64,000 nt of DNA from Rhodospirillaceae bacterium SYSU D60007. GTDB lineage: Bacteria; Pseudomonadota; Alphaproteobacteria; Reyranellales; Reyranellaceae. The position numbers and the translations under genes are program-made. The DNA lies in assembly GCA_003574685.1 (NCBI GenBank), contig QOCQ01000015.1:62001-126000 (forward strand). The letters are read 5' to 3'. The stretch's first letter is position 1, and each line of letters starts with the position of its first letter. Under the pieces are notes generated by a model, which saw only the letters and a list, made by a program, of their open reading frames with translations, made no database searches and was not told the DNA's origin. Shown piece after piece: positions 39,690 to 48,056 of this stretch.

Positions 39690-41324
39690 ATGAAAGTCGG
39701 ACCGGCCATCGCCGAGATCCTCAAGCGCGAGGGCGTCGACACCGTCATCGGCTATCCCGTCAACCATATCCTGGAGCATGCAGCGGCCGCCGACATCCGG
39801 CCCATCATCGTGCGCCAGGAGCGCATCGGCCTGCACATGGCGGACGCCATCTCGCGCCTGACACGCGGCAAGAAGATGGGCGTGTTCTGCATGCAGCACG
39901 GCCCGGGGTCGGAGAACGCCTATGGCGGCGTCGCCCAGGCCTTCGGCGAATCGGTGCCGGTCCTGGTGCTGCCCATGGGCTATGCCCGGCGCATCGCACA
40001 CATCCCTCCCAACTTCAATTCCAGCGTGGCCATGGCGCAGGTCTCCAAGCACGCCGAGCCCGTGACCTCGGGCAAAGAAGTACCGAACATCCTGCGCCGC
40101 GCCTTCGCACAGCTCCGCAACGGCCGCGGCGCGCCCGTGGTGGTCGAGGTGCCCACGGACGCCTTTGCCGAGGATGTGCCCGAGCCGCTCGATTACACGC
40201 CGGTGTTCTCCACACGCTGCGGACCGGACCCGGAAACGGTACGCACGGCTGCGAAGGTGCTGGCGGAAGCCAAACGCCCGGTGATCTATGCCGGCCAGGG
40301 CGTGCACTGGGCCAATGCCTATGCCGAGCTGAAGGAGCTGGCGGAGCTGCTGGCCGTCCCGGTCTGCACCAGCTTGCAGGGCAAAAGCTGCTTCGATGAA
40401 ACGCATCCGCTGGCGCTGGGCTCGGGCGGCCGCGCCATTCCCAAGACCGTGCATCACTTCCTGCAGAACTGCGATGTGATCCTGGGTATCGGCTGCAGCT
40501 TCACCGAGACGAATTTCGGTGTCGCCATGCCGAGGGGCAAGACAATCATCCATGCCACGCTCGATCCGGCGCACCTCAACAAGGATGTGCCGGTGCAGTA
40601 CGGCCTGATCGGCGACGCCCAGCTTACGCTGCGGGCGCTGATCGATGCCTGCACGCCGTTGCTCAAGGGCAGCCGCCGCGATCCGTCGGCCGCCGCTGCC
40701 GAGATCCGGGCGATTGAGGCCGAATGGCTGGAGGCCTGGAAGGCCAAGCGCGAGGCCAATGACGCGCCGCTGAACCCCTATCGCGTGCTGGCGGACCTGC
40801 ATCGTACGGTCGATGTCGCCAATACCATCATCACCCACGACGCTGGCAGCCCACGCGACCAGCTCTCGCCGTTCTGGAAGACCACGAAGCCGCTGACCTA
40901 TATCGGCTGGGGCAAAACCACGCAGCTCGGCTATGGCCTGGGACTGGCCATGGGCGCCAGGCTCGCCTGCCCCGACAAGCTCTGCATCAACGTGTGGGGC
41001 GATGCGGCCATCGGCTTCACCGGCATGGATTTCGAGACGGCGGTGCGCGAGCGCATCCCGATCCTGTCGATCCTGCTCAACAATTTCTCGATGGCGATCG
41101 AGCTTGCCGTCATGAAGGTCTCGACCGAGAAGTACCGCGCCACCGACATCTCCGGCGATTATGCGGCCATGGCGCGCGCCTTCGGCGGCTACGGCGAGCG
41201 CGTCACGAAGCCGGAGGACATCGTGCCCGCCATCCGCCGCGGCATCGAGCAGACGCAACAGGGCAAGCCAGCCCTGCTGGAGTTCATTACGTCAAAGGAA
41301 GTCTCGATCTCGACGTTCAAGTGA
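39690..41324 (+). CDS. Thiamine-pyrophosphate-dependent enzyme (acetolactate-synthase-like)
   Basis: 544 aa with three TPP-family domains. N-terminal PYR domain with catalytic Glu in IIVRQERIGLHMADAISRL (about 50). Central domain follows RPVIYAGQGVHWANAYAELK. PP domain carries the Mg-TPP motif NVWGDAAIGFTGMDFETAVR then SILLNNFSMAIE. Related to acetolactate synthase, benzoylformate decarboxylase and oxalyl-CoA decarboxylase; true substrate unclear. AAAGGAGG lies upstream, 26 nt after the dehydrogenase gene. Could make or use an aldehyde handled by that dehydrogenase. Confidence 0.88.
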   Translation: MKVGPAIAEILKREGVDTVIGYPVNHILEHAAAADIRPIIVRQERIGLHMADAISRLTRGKKMGVFCMQHGPGSENAYGGVAQAFGESVPVLVLPMGYARRIAHIPPNFNSSVAMAQVSKHAEPVTSGKEVPNILRRAFAQLRNGRGAPVVVEVPTDAFAEDVPEPLDYTPVFSTRCGPDPETVRTAAKVLAEAKRPVIYAGQGVHWANAYAELKELAELLAVPVCTSLQGKSCFDETHPLALGSGGRAIPKTVHHFLQNCDVILGIGCSFTETNFGVAMPRGKTIIHATLDPAHLNKDVPVQYGLIGDAQLTLRALIDACTPLLKGSRRDPSAAAAEIRAIEAEWLEAWKAKREANDAPLNPYRVLADLHRTVDVANTIITHDAGSPRDQLSPFWKTTKPLTYIGWGKTTQLGYGLGLAMGARLACPDKLCINVWGDAAIGFTGMDFETAVRERIPILSILLNNFSMAIELAVMKVSTEKYRATDISGDYAAMARAFGGYGERVTKPEDIVPAIRRGIEQTQQGKPALLEFITSKEVSISTFK

Positions 41325-41342
41325 GCTGCTATCTCAAAATGG

Positions 41343-41426
41343 CCTTCATGGTGAGCTTGTCGAACCATGAAGGCGCGACGCTGGCAACGAGGGCCGCTTC
41401 ATGGTTCGACAAGCTCACCATGAAGC
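41343..41426. repeat. Dispersed palindromic repeat, family A, copy 3
   Basis: Arms CCTTCATGGTGAGCTTGTCG and complement ending CTCACCATGAAGC. Loop GGCAACGAGGGCCGC and the flank GCGGTTCTC match copy 1 at 3646. It lies 18 nt after the TPP-enzyme gene. Confidence 0.85.
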
Positions 41427-41504
41427 GGTTCTCTGAGGCCGAATCCCCGCCAGCGGAGCAGCCGGGTAGTCAGGTATGCGAATGGCCTGCCTGCGCTGGT
41501 GACA

Positions 41505-42188
41505 TCATCGGTCGTTGCCGAACAGCAGGGTATAGGTGCCGGCCACCGGCGCGTTTTTCACACCAAAGGCGGCGAGCGCGCGGCGTGACAGCAGGGTGCG
41601 GGCAGCCGCCGAAGCGGCCCGCGCGTCTGTGCCCTCCAGCACTACGGCCCATTCGACGGCGTCCACGACCGGGTAGGTGCCGCCCTGCGCCTTGCCCGGT
41701 GCGTTGGCGATGTCGAGGTCATTCTCGCCCGCGAAGGCGCCTACTATCCCCGGCTGCGCGATAGCGGCGGGCAGCACCTCGCGCCGCAGCCAGCCGGCCA
41801 GCCGCGCCGCGCGGCCAGGATCGGGCACGAAGCGCAAGCAGGTGATCGCGCCGCCGAAGCCATTCGCCAGGTCGACCCGGATGCGCAGCGTCAGCCGCTG
41901 GAAATGCGTGAAGCGCGCCATCACCTGCTGGCTCCATGGCGTCTGGTTCGCCAGCAGCTTCAGATAACGCCGCGTCGCCAGAGCATTCACCGTGTCGCAT
42001 TCGTAGGTGGCGAGGTAGCGCGGATCGGTGCGAGCATCGGCGGCAGTGTAGCGCCGCGCCCGGCGGAACCCCGGCAAGCTGACGCGTTCGTCAATGTGTT
42101 CGCGGTTGTACCACTCGTTGAAATCGCGCTCATGGCGCGGCCTCACCGCGTTGAACACGATCAGCATGCCCTTGCCGCGCAGCGCCAT
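41505..42188 (-). CDS. Uncharacterised protein with two dimeric alpha-beta barrel-like halves
   Basis: 227 aa. The N-terminal half, LIVFNAVRPRHERDFNEWYN followed by REHIDERVSLPGFRRARRYT, resembles EthD/DUF4286-type domains in which a His follows the NEWYN motif. The second half (FGGAITCLRFVPDPGRAARL onward) may be a second such domain. Soluble, no signal. Divergent from the TauD gene. Possible small-molecule-modifying enzyme or heme-binding protein; no specific role. Confidence 0.55.
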   Translation of the reverse strand: MALRGKGMLIVFNAVRPRHERDFNEWYNREHIDERVSLPGFRRARRYTAADARTDPRYLATYECDTVNALATRRYLKLLANQTPWSQQVMARFTHFQRLTLRIRVDLANGFGGAITCLRFVPDPGRAARLAGWLRREVLPAAIAQPGIVGAFAGENDLDIANAPGKAQGGTYPVVDAVEWAVVLEGTDARAASAAARTLLSRRALAAFGVKNAPVAGTYTLLFGNDR

Positions 42189-42299
42189 CCCTTCCTCCCG
42201 TTTGCGCAGGCAGCAAGGTTAGCATGCAGCCGGCGCGGAGGGGGTGCCATCGTCCCGTGCTATAGATGCCGACGAGACAAAGGCCAGGGAGAAGCGCTC

Positions 42300-43166
42300 A
42301 TGCCCGACACGGCCATGGTGACGGATCGCATCCGTATCGTTCCGACCGGCGGCGCACTCGGTGCCCGGGTCGAAGGCTTCGATCGCACGCGGCCGTGCGA
42401 TGAGGCGACGTGTGCGGCGCTGAACCGCGCCTTCCTCGAGCATCAGCTCCTGATCGTGCCCGGCGCGCCGATGACTGCGGTGCAGATGCGCGACTTCTCG
42501 GCGATCTTCGGCGAGGTCGTGCCGCAGCTCCTGCGCTACAAGCGCGTCGGTGAGCTGCCCGAAGTGTCGCGGATGGAGAGCACGCTGAAGCCGGACGGCG
42601 GCACCGACAAGACCGCGATCCGCGCGGAATGCTGGCACAGTGACGATTCGTATATGGAGCGCCCGGCCAAGGGCACGGTGCTGCATGCGCTCGAGATCCC
42701 CAGCCGTGGCGGCATGACGTGGTTCTGCAACATGTACGCCGTCTATGAGGCCTTGCCGGAAGCAACAAGGCGGCAGCTCGATGGCATGAAGGCGGTGCAC
42801 GCCTACGACACGCCGCGGGCGCTGAACCGTCCTTCCCCGCGCACCGCCGAGGAGATTGCCGAGACTCCCGACGTTGTGCATCCCCTGGTGCGCACGCATC
42901 CGCAGACCGGACGCAAGTCGCTGTACCTGAACTTCAACCGGCTGGATCGTATCCTCGGCCTGCCGCGGGCCGACAGCGACGCGTTGCTCAACGAGCTGCA
43001 GGCACTGGCCGAACTGCCCCGGTTCCACTTCGGCCACCGCTGGGCCGTGGGTGACGCCATCGTCTGGGACAATCGCTGCCTGATGCATCGGGTCGACGTC
43101 GACTATCCCGCGGGCGAGCCGCGCATCATGCTGCGCACGCTGCTGCGCGGCGACCGGCCGGCGTGA
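42300..43166 (+). CDS. TauD/TfdA-family 2-oxoglutarate dioxygenase
   Basis: 288 aa from ATG 42300 (AGGGAGAAG upstream). Iron ligands HxD in ECWHSDDSYMERPA (about 108-118) and distal His in NRCLMHRVDVDYP (about 262). The 2-OG-binding Arg is in PRIMLRTLLRGDRP. Catalyses oxidative cleavage or hydroxylation with O2 and 2-oxoglutarate. First of three co-oriented genes with the enolase-superfamily and SDR genes, 10 and 18 nt apart, so one pathway is likely. Confidence 0.9.
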   Translation: MPDTAMVTDRIRIVPTGGALGARVEGFDRTRPCDEATCAALNRAFLEHQLLIVPGAPMTAVQMRDFSAIFGEVVPQLLRYKRVGELPEVSRMESTLKPDGGTDKTAIRAECWHSDDSYMERPAKGTVLHALEIPSRGGMTWFCNMYAVYEALPEATRRQLDGMKAVHAYDTPRALNRPSPRTAEEIAETPDVVHPLVRTHPQTGRKSLYLNFNRLDRILGLPRADSDALLNELQALAELPRFHFGHRWAVGDAIVWDNRCLMHRVDVDYPAGEPRIMLRTLLRGDRPA

Positions 43167-43176
43167 GGCTGCCGCC

Positions 43177-44385
43177 ATGAAGATCGCGCGCATCGAGGAC
43201 CTGCACTGCGACGCCGGCTGGCGTGTCTTCTCCTTCCTGAAGATAACCTCTGACGAGGGCATCGTCGGCTGGTCGGAATACAACGAGAGCTACGGCAGCT
43301 ACGGGCTGACGGCGATCATCCGCAAGCTCGGCGAACGGCTGATCGGCCAGGACCCGCGACCCATCGAGCTGATCACCTCGACGCTCTATGCCGTCACCCG
43401 CCAGGCGCCGGGCGGCATGAACGCCCAGGCGATCGCCGCCATCGAGAATGCGCTGCTCGACCTGAAAGCCAAGGCGCTGGGCGTGCCCGTCTACGCGCTC
43501 TTCGGCGGTCCGGTCCGCGACCGTCTGCAACTCTACTGGTCGCACTGCGGCAGCTATCGGCTGAACCACGCCGGGATCATGGGCGTGGAGCCGGTGCGCG
43601 GGCCGAAGGACCTGGTGAAACTGGGACGGCACGTGCGCGAACGGGGCTTCAAGGGCCTCAAGACAAACATTTTCATGTTCGACGCGGAGAAGCCCTTTAT
43701 GTATCAGCCGGGCTTCGCACGCCCCGTGATGCACCGCCCGGGCGACTCCGGCGGCGGCGCGCTCCGTCCCGATCTCAATGTCGACGGCCGCGTGCTGGGC
43801 GCGATCCGCGACGGGCTGGATGCGCTGCGCGAGGGCGCGGGCCCGGACATCGGAATCCACCTCGACCTGAACTTCAATTTCAAGACCGAGGGCTACGTCA
43901 AGGTCGCGCGGTTCGTCGAGCCCTATGACCTCTTCTGGCTTGAGATCGACACCTACGATCCGGAAGGGCTGGGCTACATCCGCAGCCGTGCCAACATGCC
44001 GATCGCGTCATGCGAGTCACTGTTCGGCCGGCGCCAGTTCCGGCCGTTCTTCGAGAACCGGTCAATGGACGTGGCCATCGTGGACGTGCCGTGGAACGGG
44101 TTGGCCGAGTCGCTGAAGATCGCCGCCATGGCCGACGCCTACGAGATCAACTGCGCGCCGCACAATTTCTACGGCCATCTCTCGACGCTGATGAGCGCGC
44201 ATTTCTGCGCCGCCATACCCAACTTCCGGGTGATGGAGATCGACATCGACGACGTGCCCTGGAAGGACGACCTCGTCACCCATCCGCCGGTCATCGAAGA
44301 CGGCCACCTGCTCGTACCGACGCGACCCGGCTGGGGTGCCGATGTCAACGAGGAGGCGATCCGCGCGCACCCGGTCAAACGCTGA
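43177..44385 (+). CDS. Mandelate racemase/muconate lactonizing enzyme family protein
   Basis: 402 aa. Lid domain at the N-terminus (GIVGWSEYNESYGSYGLTAI), then the barrel with Lys in FKGLKTNIFMF. Mg ligands are Asp in IHLDLNFNFKT, Glu in FWLEIDTYDP and Glu in IASCESLFGR; His in CAPHNFYGHLS is the second base. The His and Glu layout fits acid-sugar dehydratases of the mandelate racemase group. Residues about 165-200 include an insertion (MYQPGFARPVMHRPGDSGGG). Operon with TauD and SDR. Confidence 0.9.
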   Translation: MKIARIEDLHCDAGWRVFSFLKITSDEGIVGWSEYNESYGSYGLTAIIRKLGERLIGQDPRPIELITSTLYAVTRQAPGGMNAQAIAAIENALLDLKAKALGVPVYALFGGPVRDRLQLYWSHCGSYRLNHAGIMGVEPVRGPKDLVKLGRHVRERGFKGLKTNIFMFDAEKPFMYQPGFARPVMHRPGDSGGGALRPDLNVDGRVLGAIRDGLDALREGAGPDIGIHLDLNFNFKTEGYVKVARFVEPYDLFWLEIDTYDPEGLGYIRSRANMPIASCESLFGRRQFRPFFENRSMDVAIVDVPWNGLAESLKIAAMADAYEINCAPHNFYGHLSTLMSAHFCAAIPNFRVMEIDIDDVPWKDDLVTHPPVIEDGHLLVPTRPGWGADVNEEAIRAHPVKR

Positions 44386-44403
44386 TCCATCCTGGAGGAA
44401 ACG

Positions 44404-45171
44404 ATGGCTGGCCTTCTCGCAGGCAAGAGCGCACTGGTGACCGGCGGCGCGTCGGGCATAGGGCGGGCAACCGCGCTGGCCATGGCGCGTGAGGGCGCAC
44501 GGATCGCCATCGCGGACCAGACCGAAGCAGGGGCAGCCGAAACGGTGGCGATGGTCAATGCCGCCGGCGGCCAGGCGATCGCGATCGGCGCCGACGTGAG
44601 CCGCGAGGACCAGATCCAGGCCATGGTTGCCCGCACGGTCTCGGCATTCGGCCGGCTTGACTGCGCGTTCAACAATGCGGGCATCGCACCGCGCAACGTT
44701 GGTCCCGCCGGGCAGCGGACGCATGAAATGAGCCGGGAATCCTTTGACGCCATGCTGGCCGTAAATCTGACCGGCGTGTTCCTGTGCATGAAGCATGAGA
44801 TCGTCCAGATGCTGGCACAGGGCGGCGGCGCGATCGTCAATACCGCCTCGATCGCAGGGCTTGTCGGCCTGCCGACGGCCACGAACTACGTTGCCGCCAA
44901 GCACGGCGTGGTGGGCATCACGAAGACGGCGGCGATGGAATATGCGCAGGACAACATCCGGGTGAATTGCGTCAATCCCGGCTACATCAAGACACCGATG
45001 ACCGATCCGACAATGGCCGAGCGCTACGACCAATTGATGACGAAGGTACCCATGAACCGCCTCGGCGTGCCTGAGGAGATCGCCGAGGCGGTGGTATGGA
45101 TGTGCTCTGACAGGGCATCCTTCATGACCGGCGCATCGCACATCATTGACGGCGGTTACTACGCGGCCTGA
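44404..45171 (+). CDS. Short-chain dehydrogenase/reductase
   Basis: 255 aa. Cofactor motif TGGASGIG at about 14, NNAG at about 92, catalytic Ser in NTASIAG, Tyr-Lys in NYVAAKHG (about 162), Asn likely near NLTGVF. Classical SDR of the 3-oxoacyl/glucose dehydrogenase-like kind. GGAGGAAACG lies before the ATG. Third gene of the TauD cluster; might oxidise the dehydratase product or its precursor. Confidence 0.92.
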   Translation: MAGLLAGKSALVTGGASGIGRATALAMAREGARIAIADQTEAGAAETVAMVNAAGGQAIAIGADVSREDQIQAMVARTVSAFGRLDCAFNNAGIAPRNVGPAGQRTHEMSRESFDAMLAVNLTGVFLCMKHEIVQMLAQGGGAIVNTASIAGLVGLPTATNYVAAKHGVVGITKTAAMEYAQDNIRVNCVNPGYIKTPMTDPTMAERYDQLMTKVPMNRLGVPEEIAEAVVWMCSDRASFMTGASHIIDGGYYAA

Positions 45172-45189
45172 CCCCGCCTGAAGATCAGG

Positions 45190-46059
45190 CTATTCCGCCG
45201 CTGTCTTTGCGGCGTTGGCCTTGGTCTGCATCGGCCCCATCAGGCCGGAGGGATCGACCAGCTTGCCGTGCGCCAGCATATTGTGGGCGTGCGCCAAATG
45301 ATGCAGGGCGAACGAGGTCTGCATCGCCGTGCGCCGGCCCTGTGCGTCCTGTGCGGCGTTCACCGCCTCCTTCACCAGCTTGAGGGCGAACAGCGGCTTC
45401 TTCGCGATGCGCTCGGCCATGGCCAGCGTGAACGCCTCCAGCTCGGCCCGTGGCACGACATGGTTCACCATGCCCAGGCGGTGCGCCTCGGCCGCATCCA
45501 GCCAGTCGGCAGTGAACAGGAACTCCTTGGCCTTGCGCACGCCCAGCTCCCAGGGATGCATGAAGAACTCGGCACCGCCCACGCCCATGGCCACGGTCTG
45601 GTCGAGGAACTGCGCATCCTGCGAAGCGATCACGATGTCGCAGGGCCACATCAGCATCAGCCCGCCGGCGATCACCTTGCCGTGGACCTGGGCGATGGTC
45701 GGCTTGGGGATGTTGCGCCAGCGCTCGCAGAAACCGATGTAGATCTCCTTCTCGCGCGCGAACTGCGCCTCGGCGCCGGGTTTGCCGAAGCCGCTCCAGG
45801 TTTCGACCGTGCGATGCTGGCGCATGGCGCCGTGCCCGTCCGGCTCGCGCAGATCGTGGCCGGAGGAGAAGTGCGGCCCGTTGGCGGCGACGATGATTAC
45901 CTTGATGTCGTCATCCTGCGCCGCGCGGTCCATGGCGTCGTTGAAGGCGTAGAGGAACGCCGTGTCCTGCGCGTTGCGCGTCTCGGGCCGGTTCAGCACC
46001 AGACGCGCGACATGCGGCGCCGGCATTTCATAGAGGATGGGCGCGGTTGCCGTGCTCAT
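45190..46059 (-). CDS. Enoyl-CoA hydratase/isomerase family protein
   Basis: 289 aa. Oxyanion motifs PHFSSGHDLREPDGHGAMR and KVIAGGLMLMWPCDIVIASQ. Glu is not at the crotonase site, and the sequence is similar in layout to the protein at 28720-29559, including the GHD (not AGAD) loop. Last gene of the M50, SDR, RidA, hydratase operon. Substrate unknown. Confidence 0.88.
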   Translation of the reverse strand: MSTATAPILYEMPAPHVARLVLNRPETRNAQDTAFLYAFNDAMDRAAQDDDIKVIIVAANGPHFSSGHDLREPDGHGAMRQHRTVETWSGFGKPGAEAQFAREKEIYIGFCERWRNIPKPTIAQVHGKVIAGGLMLMWPCDIVIASQDAQFLDQTVAMGVGGAEFFMHPWELGVRKAKEFLFTADWLDAAEAHRLGMVNHVVPRAELEAFTLAMAERIAKKPLFALKLVKEAVNAAQDAQGRRTAMQTSFALHHLAHAHNMLAHGKLVDPSGLMGPMQTKANAAKTAAE

Positions 46060-46078
46060 GGGGTTCCCCGGTATGCCG

Positions 46079-46474
46079 TCAGCTGCTTGAGCCTACGATG
46101 GCGATCGCCTCAATCTCGACCAGGATGTCCGGCGAGGCCAGCGCGCGCACCTCGACCAGCGTGCTGGCGGGGAAATCGCCGCTGAACACCTCGGCGCGCG
46201 CCTTCCACACTTTGGTATTGTTGCGGATATTGGTCAGGAAGACCGTGATCTTGACCACGTCGTCGACCTTGCCGCCAGCGGCCTCAACCAGGTGCCGGAT
46301 CTTGCCGAAGATGACACGCGCCTGCTCGTACTCGTCGGCCCCTTCGATGCGATCGCCGTTGCGCGCCACCATGCCCGAGATGAACAGCATGTCGCCCACG
46401 CGCAGGCAGTTGGACCAGCGCTGCGGCGGCGGCTCGGGGACATCCGGGCTGATGATGCGGGTGCGTTTGGCCAT
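46079..46474 (-). CDS. RidA/YjgF-family protein
   Basis: 131 aa from ATG 46474, with GGAGGACACC upstream. LFISGMVARNGDRIEGADEY, VIFGKIRHLVEAAGGKVDDV, VKITVFLTNI and PASTLVEVRALASPDILVEI follow the RidA trimer fold, including the Arg-containing active-site strand VEVRAL. RidA proteins deaminate reactive enamines/imines; others act as chorismatase-like or aminoacrylate hydrolases. Lies 11 nt after the SDR gene. Confidence 0.88.
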   Translation of the reverse strand: MAKRTRIISPDVPEPPPQRWSNCLRVGDMLFISGMVARNGDRIEGADEYEQARVIFGKIRHLVEAAGGKVDDVVKITVFLTNIRNNTKVWKARAEVFSGDFPASTLVEVRALASPDILVEIEAIAIVGSSS

Positions 46475-46485
46475 GGTGTCCTCCA

Positions 46486-47235
46486 TCAATGAAAGATGCG
46501 ACCGGAATCGATCACCAGCGTCTGGCCGGTCATGGTGTTGGTGCGACACATGGTGACCACCTGGTCGGCAACATCGTCCTTGTCGGCGGCCTTGCCAAGC
46601 AGCGCGGTGCTGGCCGCCTTCTCGATCTGCTCGCGCCGCAGGTTCGCGGTTGCGCGCGTGCCTTCCAGCAGGCCGGGCGCGACGCAGTTCACCAGCACCT
46701 CGGGCGCCAGCGCCACGGCCATGCACTTCGTCAGGTGGATCAGCCCCGCCTTGGAGACCGCATAGGCGATCGAGGAGCCGGTCGGCCCCAGCCCCGCCAC
46801 CGACGAGATATTGACGATGCGGCCCTGCCCCTGCCGTTTCATGACCGGCGCCACCGCCTTGGTGGTGAGCATGGGACCGGTCAGGTTGATGTCGATAATC
46901 TTCGTCCACTCCTCGTAGGTGAGGTTGTCGAGATCGGGAAACGGGATCGACTTGTTGTAGGCGGCGTCGTTCACGAGGATATCGAGCCGGCCGAAGCGCG
47001 CCACGACGTCATCGACCAGGCGCTGCACCTGGTTCCTTTGCGTCACGTCGCAGGCAAAGGCGGCAGCCGCGACCTGGTGTTTCTCCAGCTCGCGCGCGAC
47101 GCCCGCAGCCTGCTCCCGGCTGCGGGCACAGACGACGGCGATGTGGCAGCCCTGGGCCGCCAGCGCATGACAGATGCGCTGCCCCAGCCCGCCATTGCCG
47201 CCGGTCACGACGGCGACCGCACCTTTGAGATCCAT
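46486..47235 (-). CDS. Short-chain dehydrogenase/reductase
   Basis: 249 aa from ATG 47235; a TTG six codons earlier is possible but less likely. TGGNGGLG cofactor loop, NDAAYNKS, catalytic Ser in NISSVAG, Tyr-Lys in AYAVSKAGL. The NAG motif is NDAA here. Ends with TGQTLVIDSGRIFH. Operon with the M50 protease gene 24 nt upstream and RidA downstream. Confidence 0.9.
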   Translation of the reverse strand: MDLKGAVAVVTGGNGGLGQRICHALAAQGCHIAVVCARSREQAAGVARELEKHQVAAAAFACDVTQRNQVQRLVDDVVARFGRLDILVNDAAYNKSIPFPDLDNLTYEEWTKIIDINLTGPMLTTKAVAPVMKRQGQGRIVNISSVAGLGPTGSSIAYAVSKAGLIHLTKCMAVALAPEVLVNCVAPGLLEGTRATANLRREQIEKAASTALLGKAADKDDVADQVVTMCRTNTMTGQTLVIDSGRIFH

Positions 47236-47259
47236 GAGGTCTATCCCGAACAAATCGAC

Positions 47260-47952
47260 TCAGGCATGTCCAGTAAGGAAAAGGATGGCGCCGGCAACCG
47301 CGTCAGCCATCGCGGAAATGAACCACCAGACGACGTTCAGGTCCATGCCGATCTGCGCCCCCACCATCGGAAGGATGAACAGCAAGCCAATAATGATGAG
47401 CATGCCAAAAGGCTCAAGTCTCGAAAGCGGCAGGGCGAGCCACTCGGGCAACACGCCCACTGCAACGCGGCCTCCGTCGAGCGGCGGCAAGGGGATCATG
47501 TTGAAGACCGCAAGAATGACGTTGATCAGAATGGCGTTCTGAAGATTGCGCAGACCCCATTGATCGGCGCCCGCCGGCAAAAGGCCAACCAGGTGAGCCA
47601 GCAACCCCGCCGCCAGCGCCAGCAGGATGTTCGTGGCCGGCCCTGCGGCCGCGACCAGCACCATGTCCCACCGCGGATTCCGCAGGGCACGGAAATCGAC
47701 CGGAACCGGCTTCGCGTAGCCGAACAGGAACGGCGACTGCAACAGCAGCAGGAGCGCCGGCAGCACAATCGTGCCGAACGGATCGATATGCTTCAGCGGA
47801 TTGAAGGTGACCCGGCCCAGCCGCCACGCCGTCTCGTCGCCCCGCCGCCAGGCGACAAAGCCGTGAGCAGCCTCATGAAGCGTAATCGCGAGAAGAACCG
47901 GAATCACCCATGTCGATGCCACATACAGGGTCGCGCCAAGCCGCTCGTCCAT
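47260..47952 (-). CDS. Site-2 protease-like M50 metallopeptidase
   Basis: 230 aa, about six TM helices. HEAAHGFVAWRRGD at about 26 is the HExxH zinc motif within a helix; NMIPLPPLDGGRV at about 150 supplies the third ligand Asp. This is the minimal, PDZ-less M50 group (SpoIVFB/YwhC-like). Intramembrane protease of unknown substrate. First gene of an otherwise metabolic operon, likely a chance fusion of functions. Confidence 0.9.
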   Translation of the reverse strand: MDERLGATLYVASTWVIPVLLAITLHEAAHGFVAWRRGDETAWRLGRVTFNPLKHIDPFGTIVLPALLLLLQSPFLFGYAKPVPVDFRALRNPRWDMVLVAAAGPATNILLALAAGLLAHLVGLLPAGADQWGLRNLQNAILINVILAVFNMIPLPPLDGGRVAVGVLPEWLALPLSRLEPFGMLIIIGLLFILPMVGAQIGMDLNVVWWFISAMADAVAGAILFLTGHA

Positions 47953-48056
47953 TCATGCTCCGGCAGGATATGTTCATCTGATCATATCACCGGCGCTTGG
48001 CAATAGTGGCGGCAGCACCGCTGCCGCCATGCAGGTTTGTGGCGAGACGGCGCGCG

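Noticed and set aside
46489-48006. Long plus-strand open frame of 505 codons
   Set aside because: It lies antisense to the SDR and M50 genes, has an Arg/His/Gln-rich composition typical of high-GC shadow frames, and shows no family motif.
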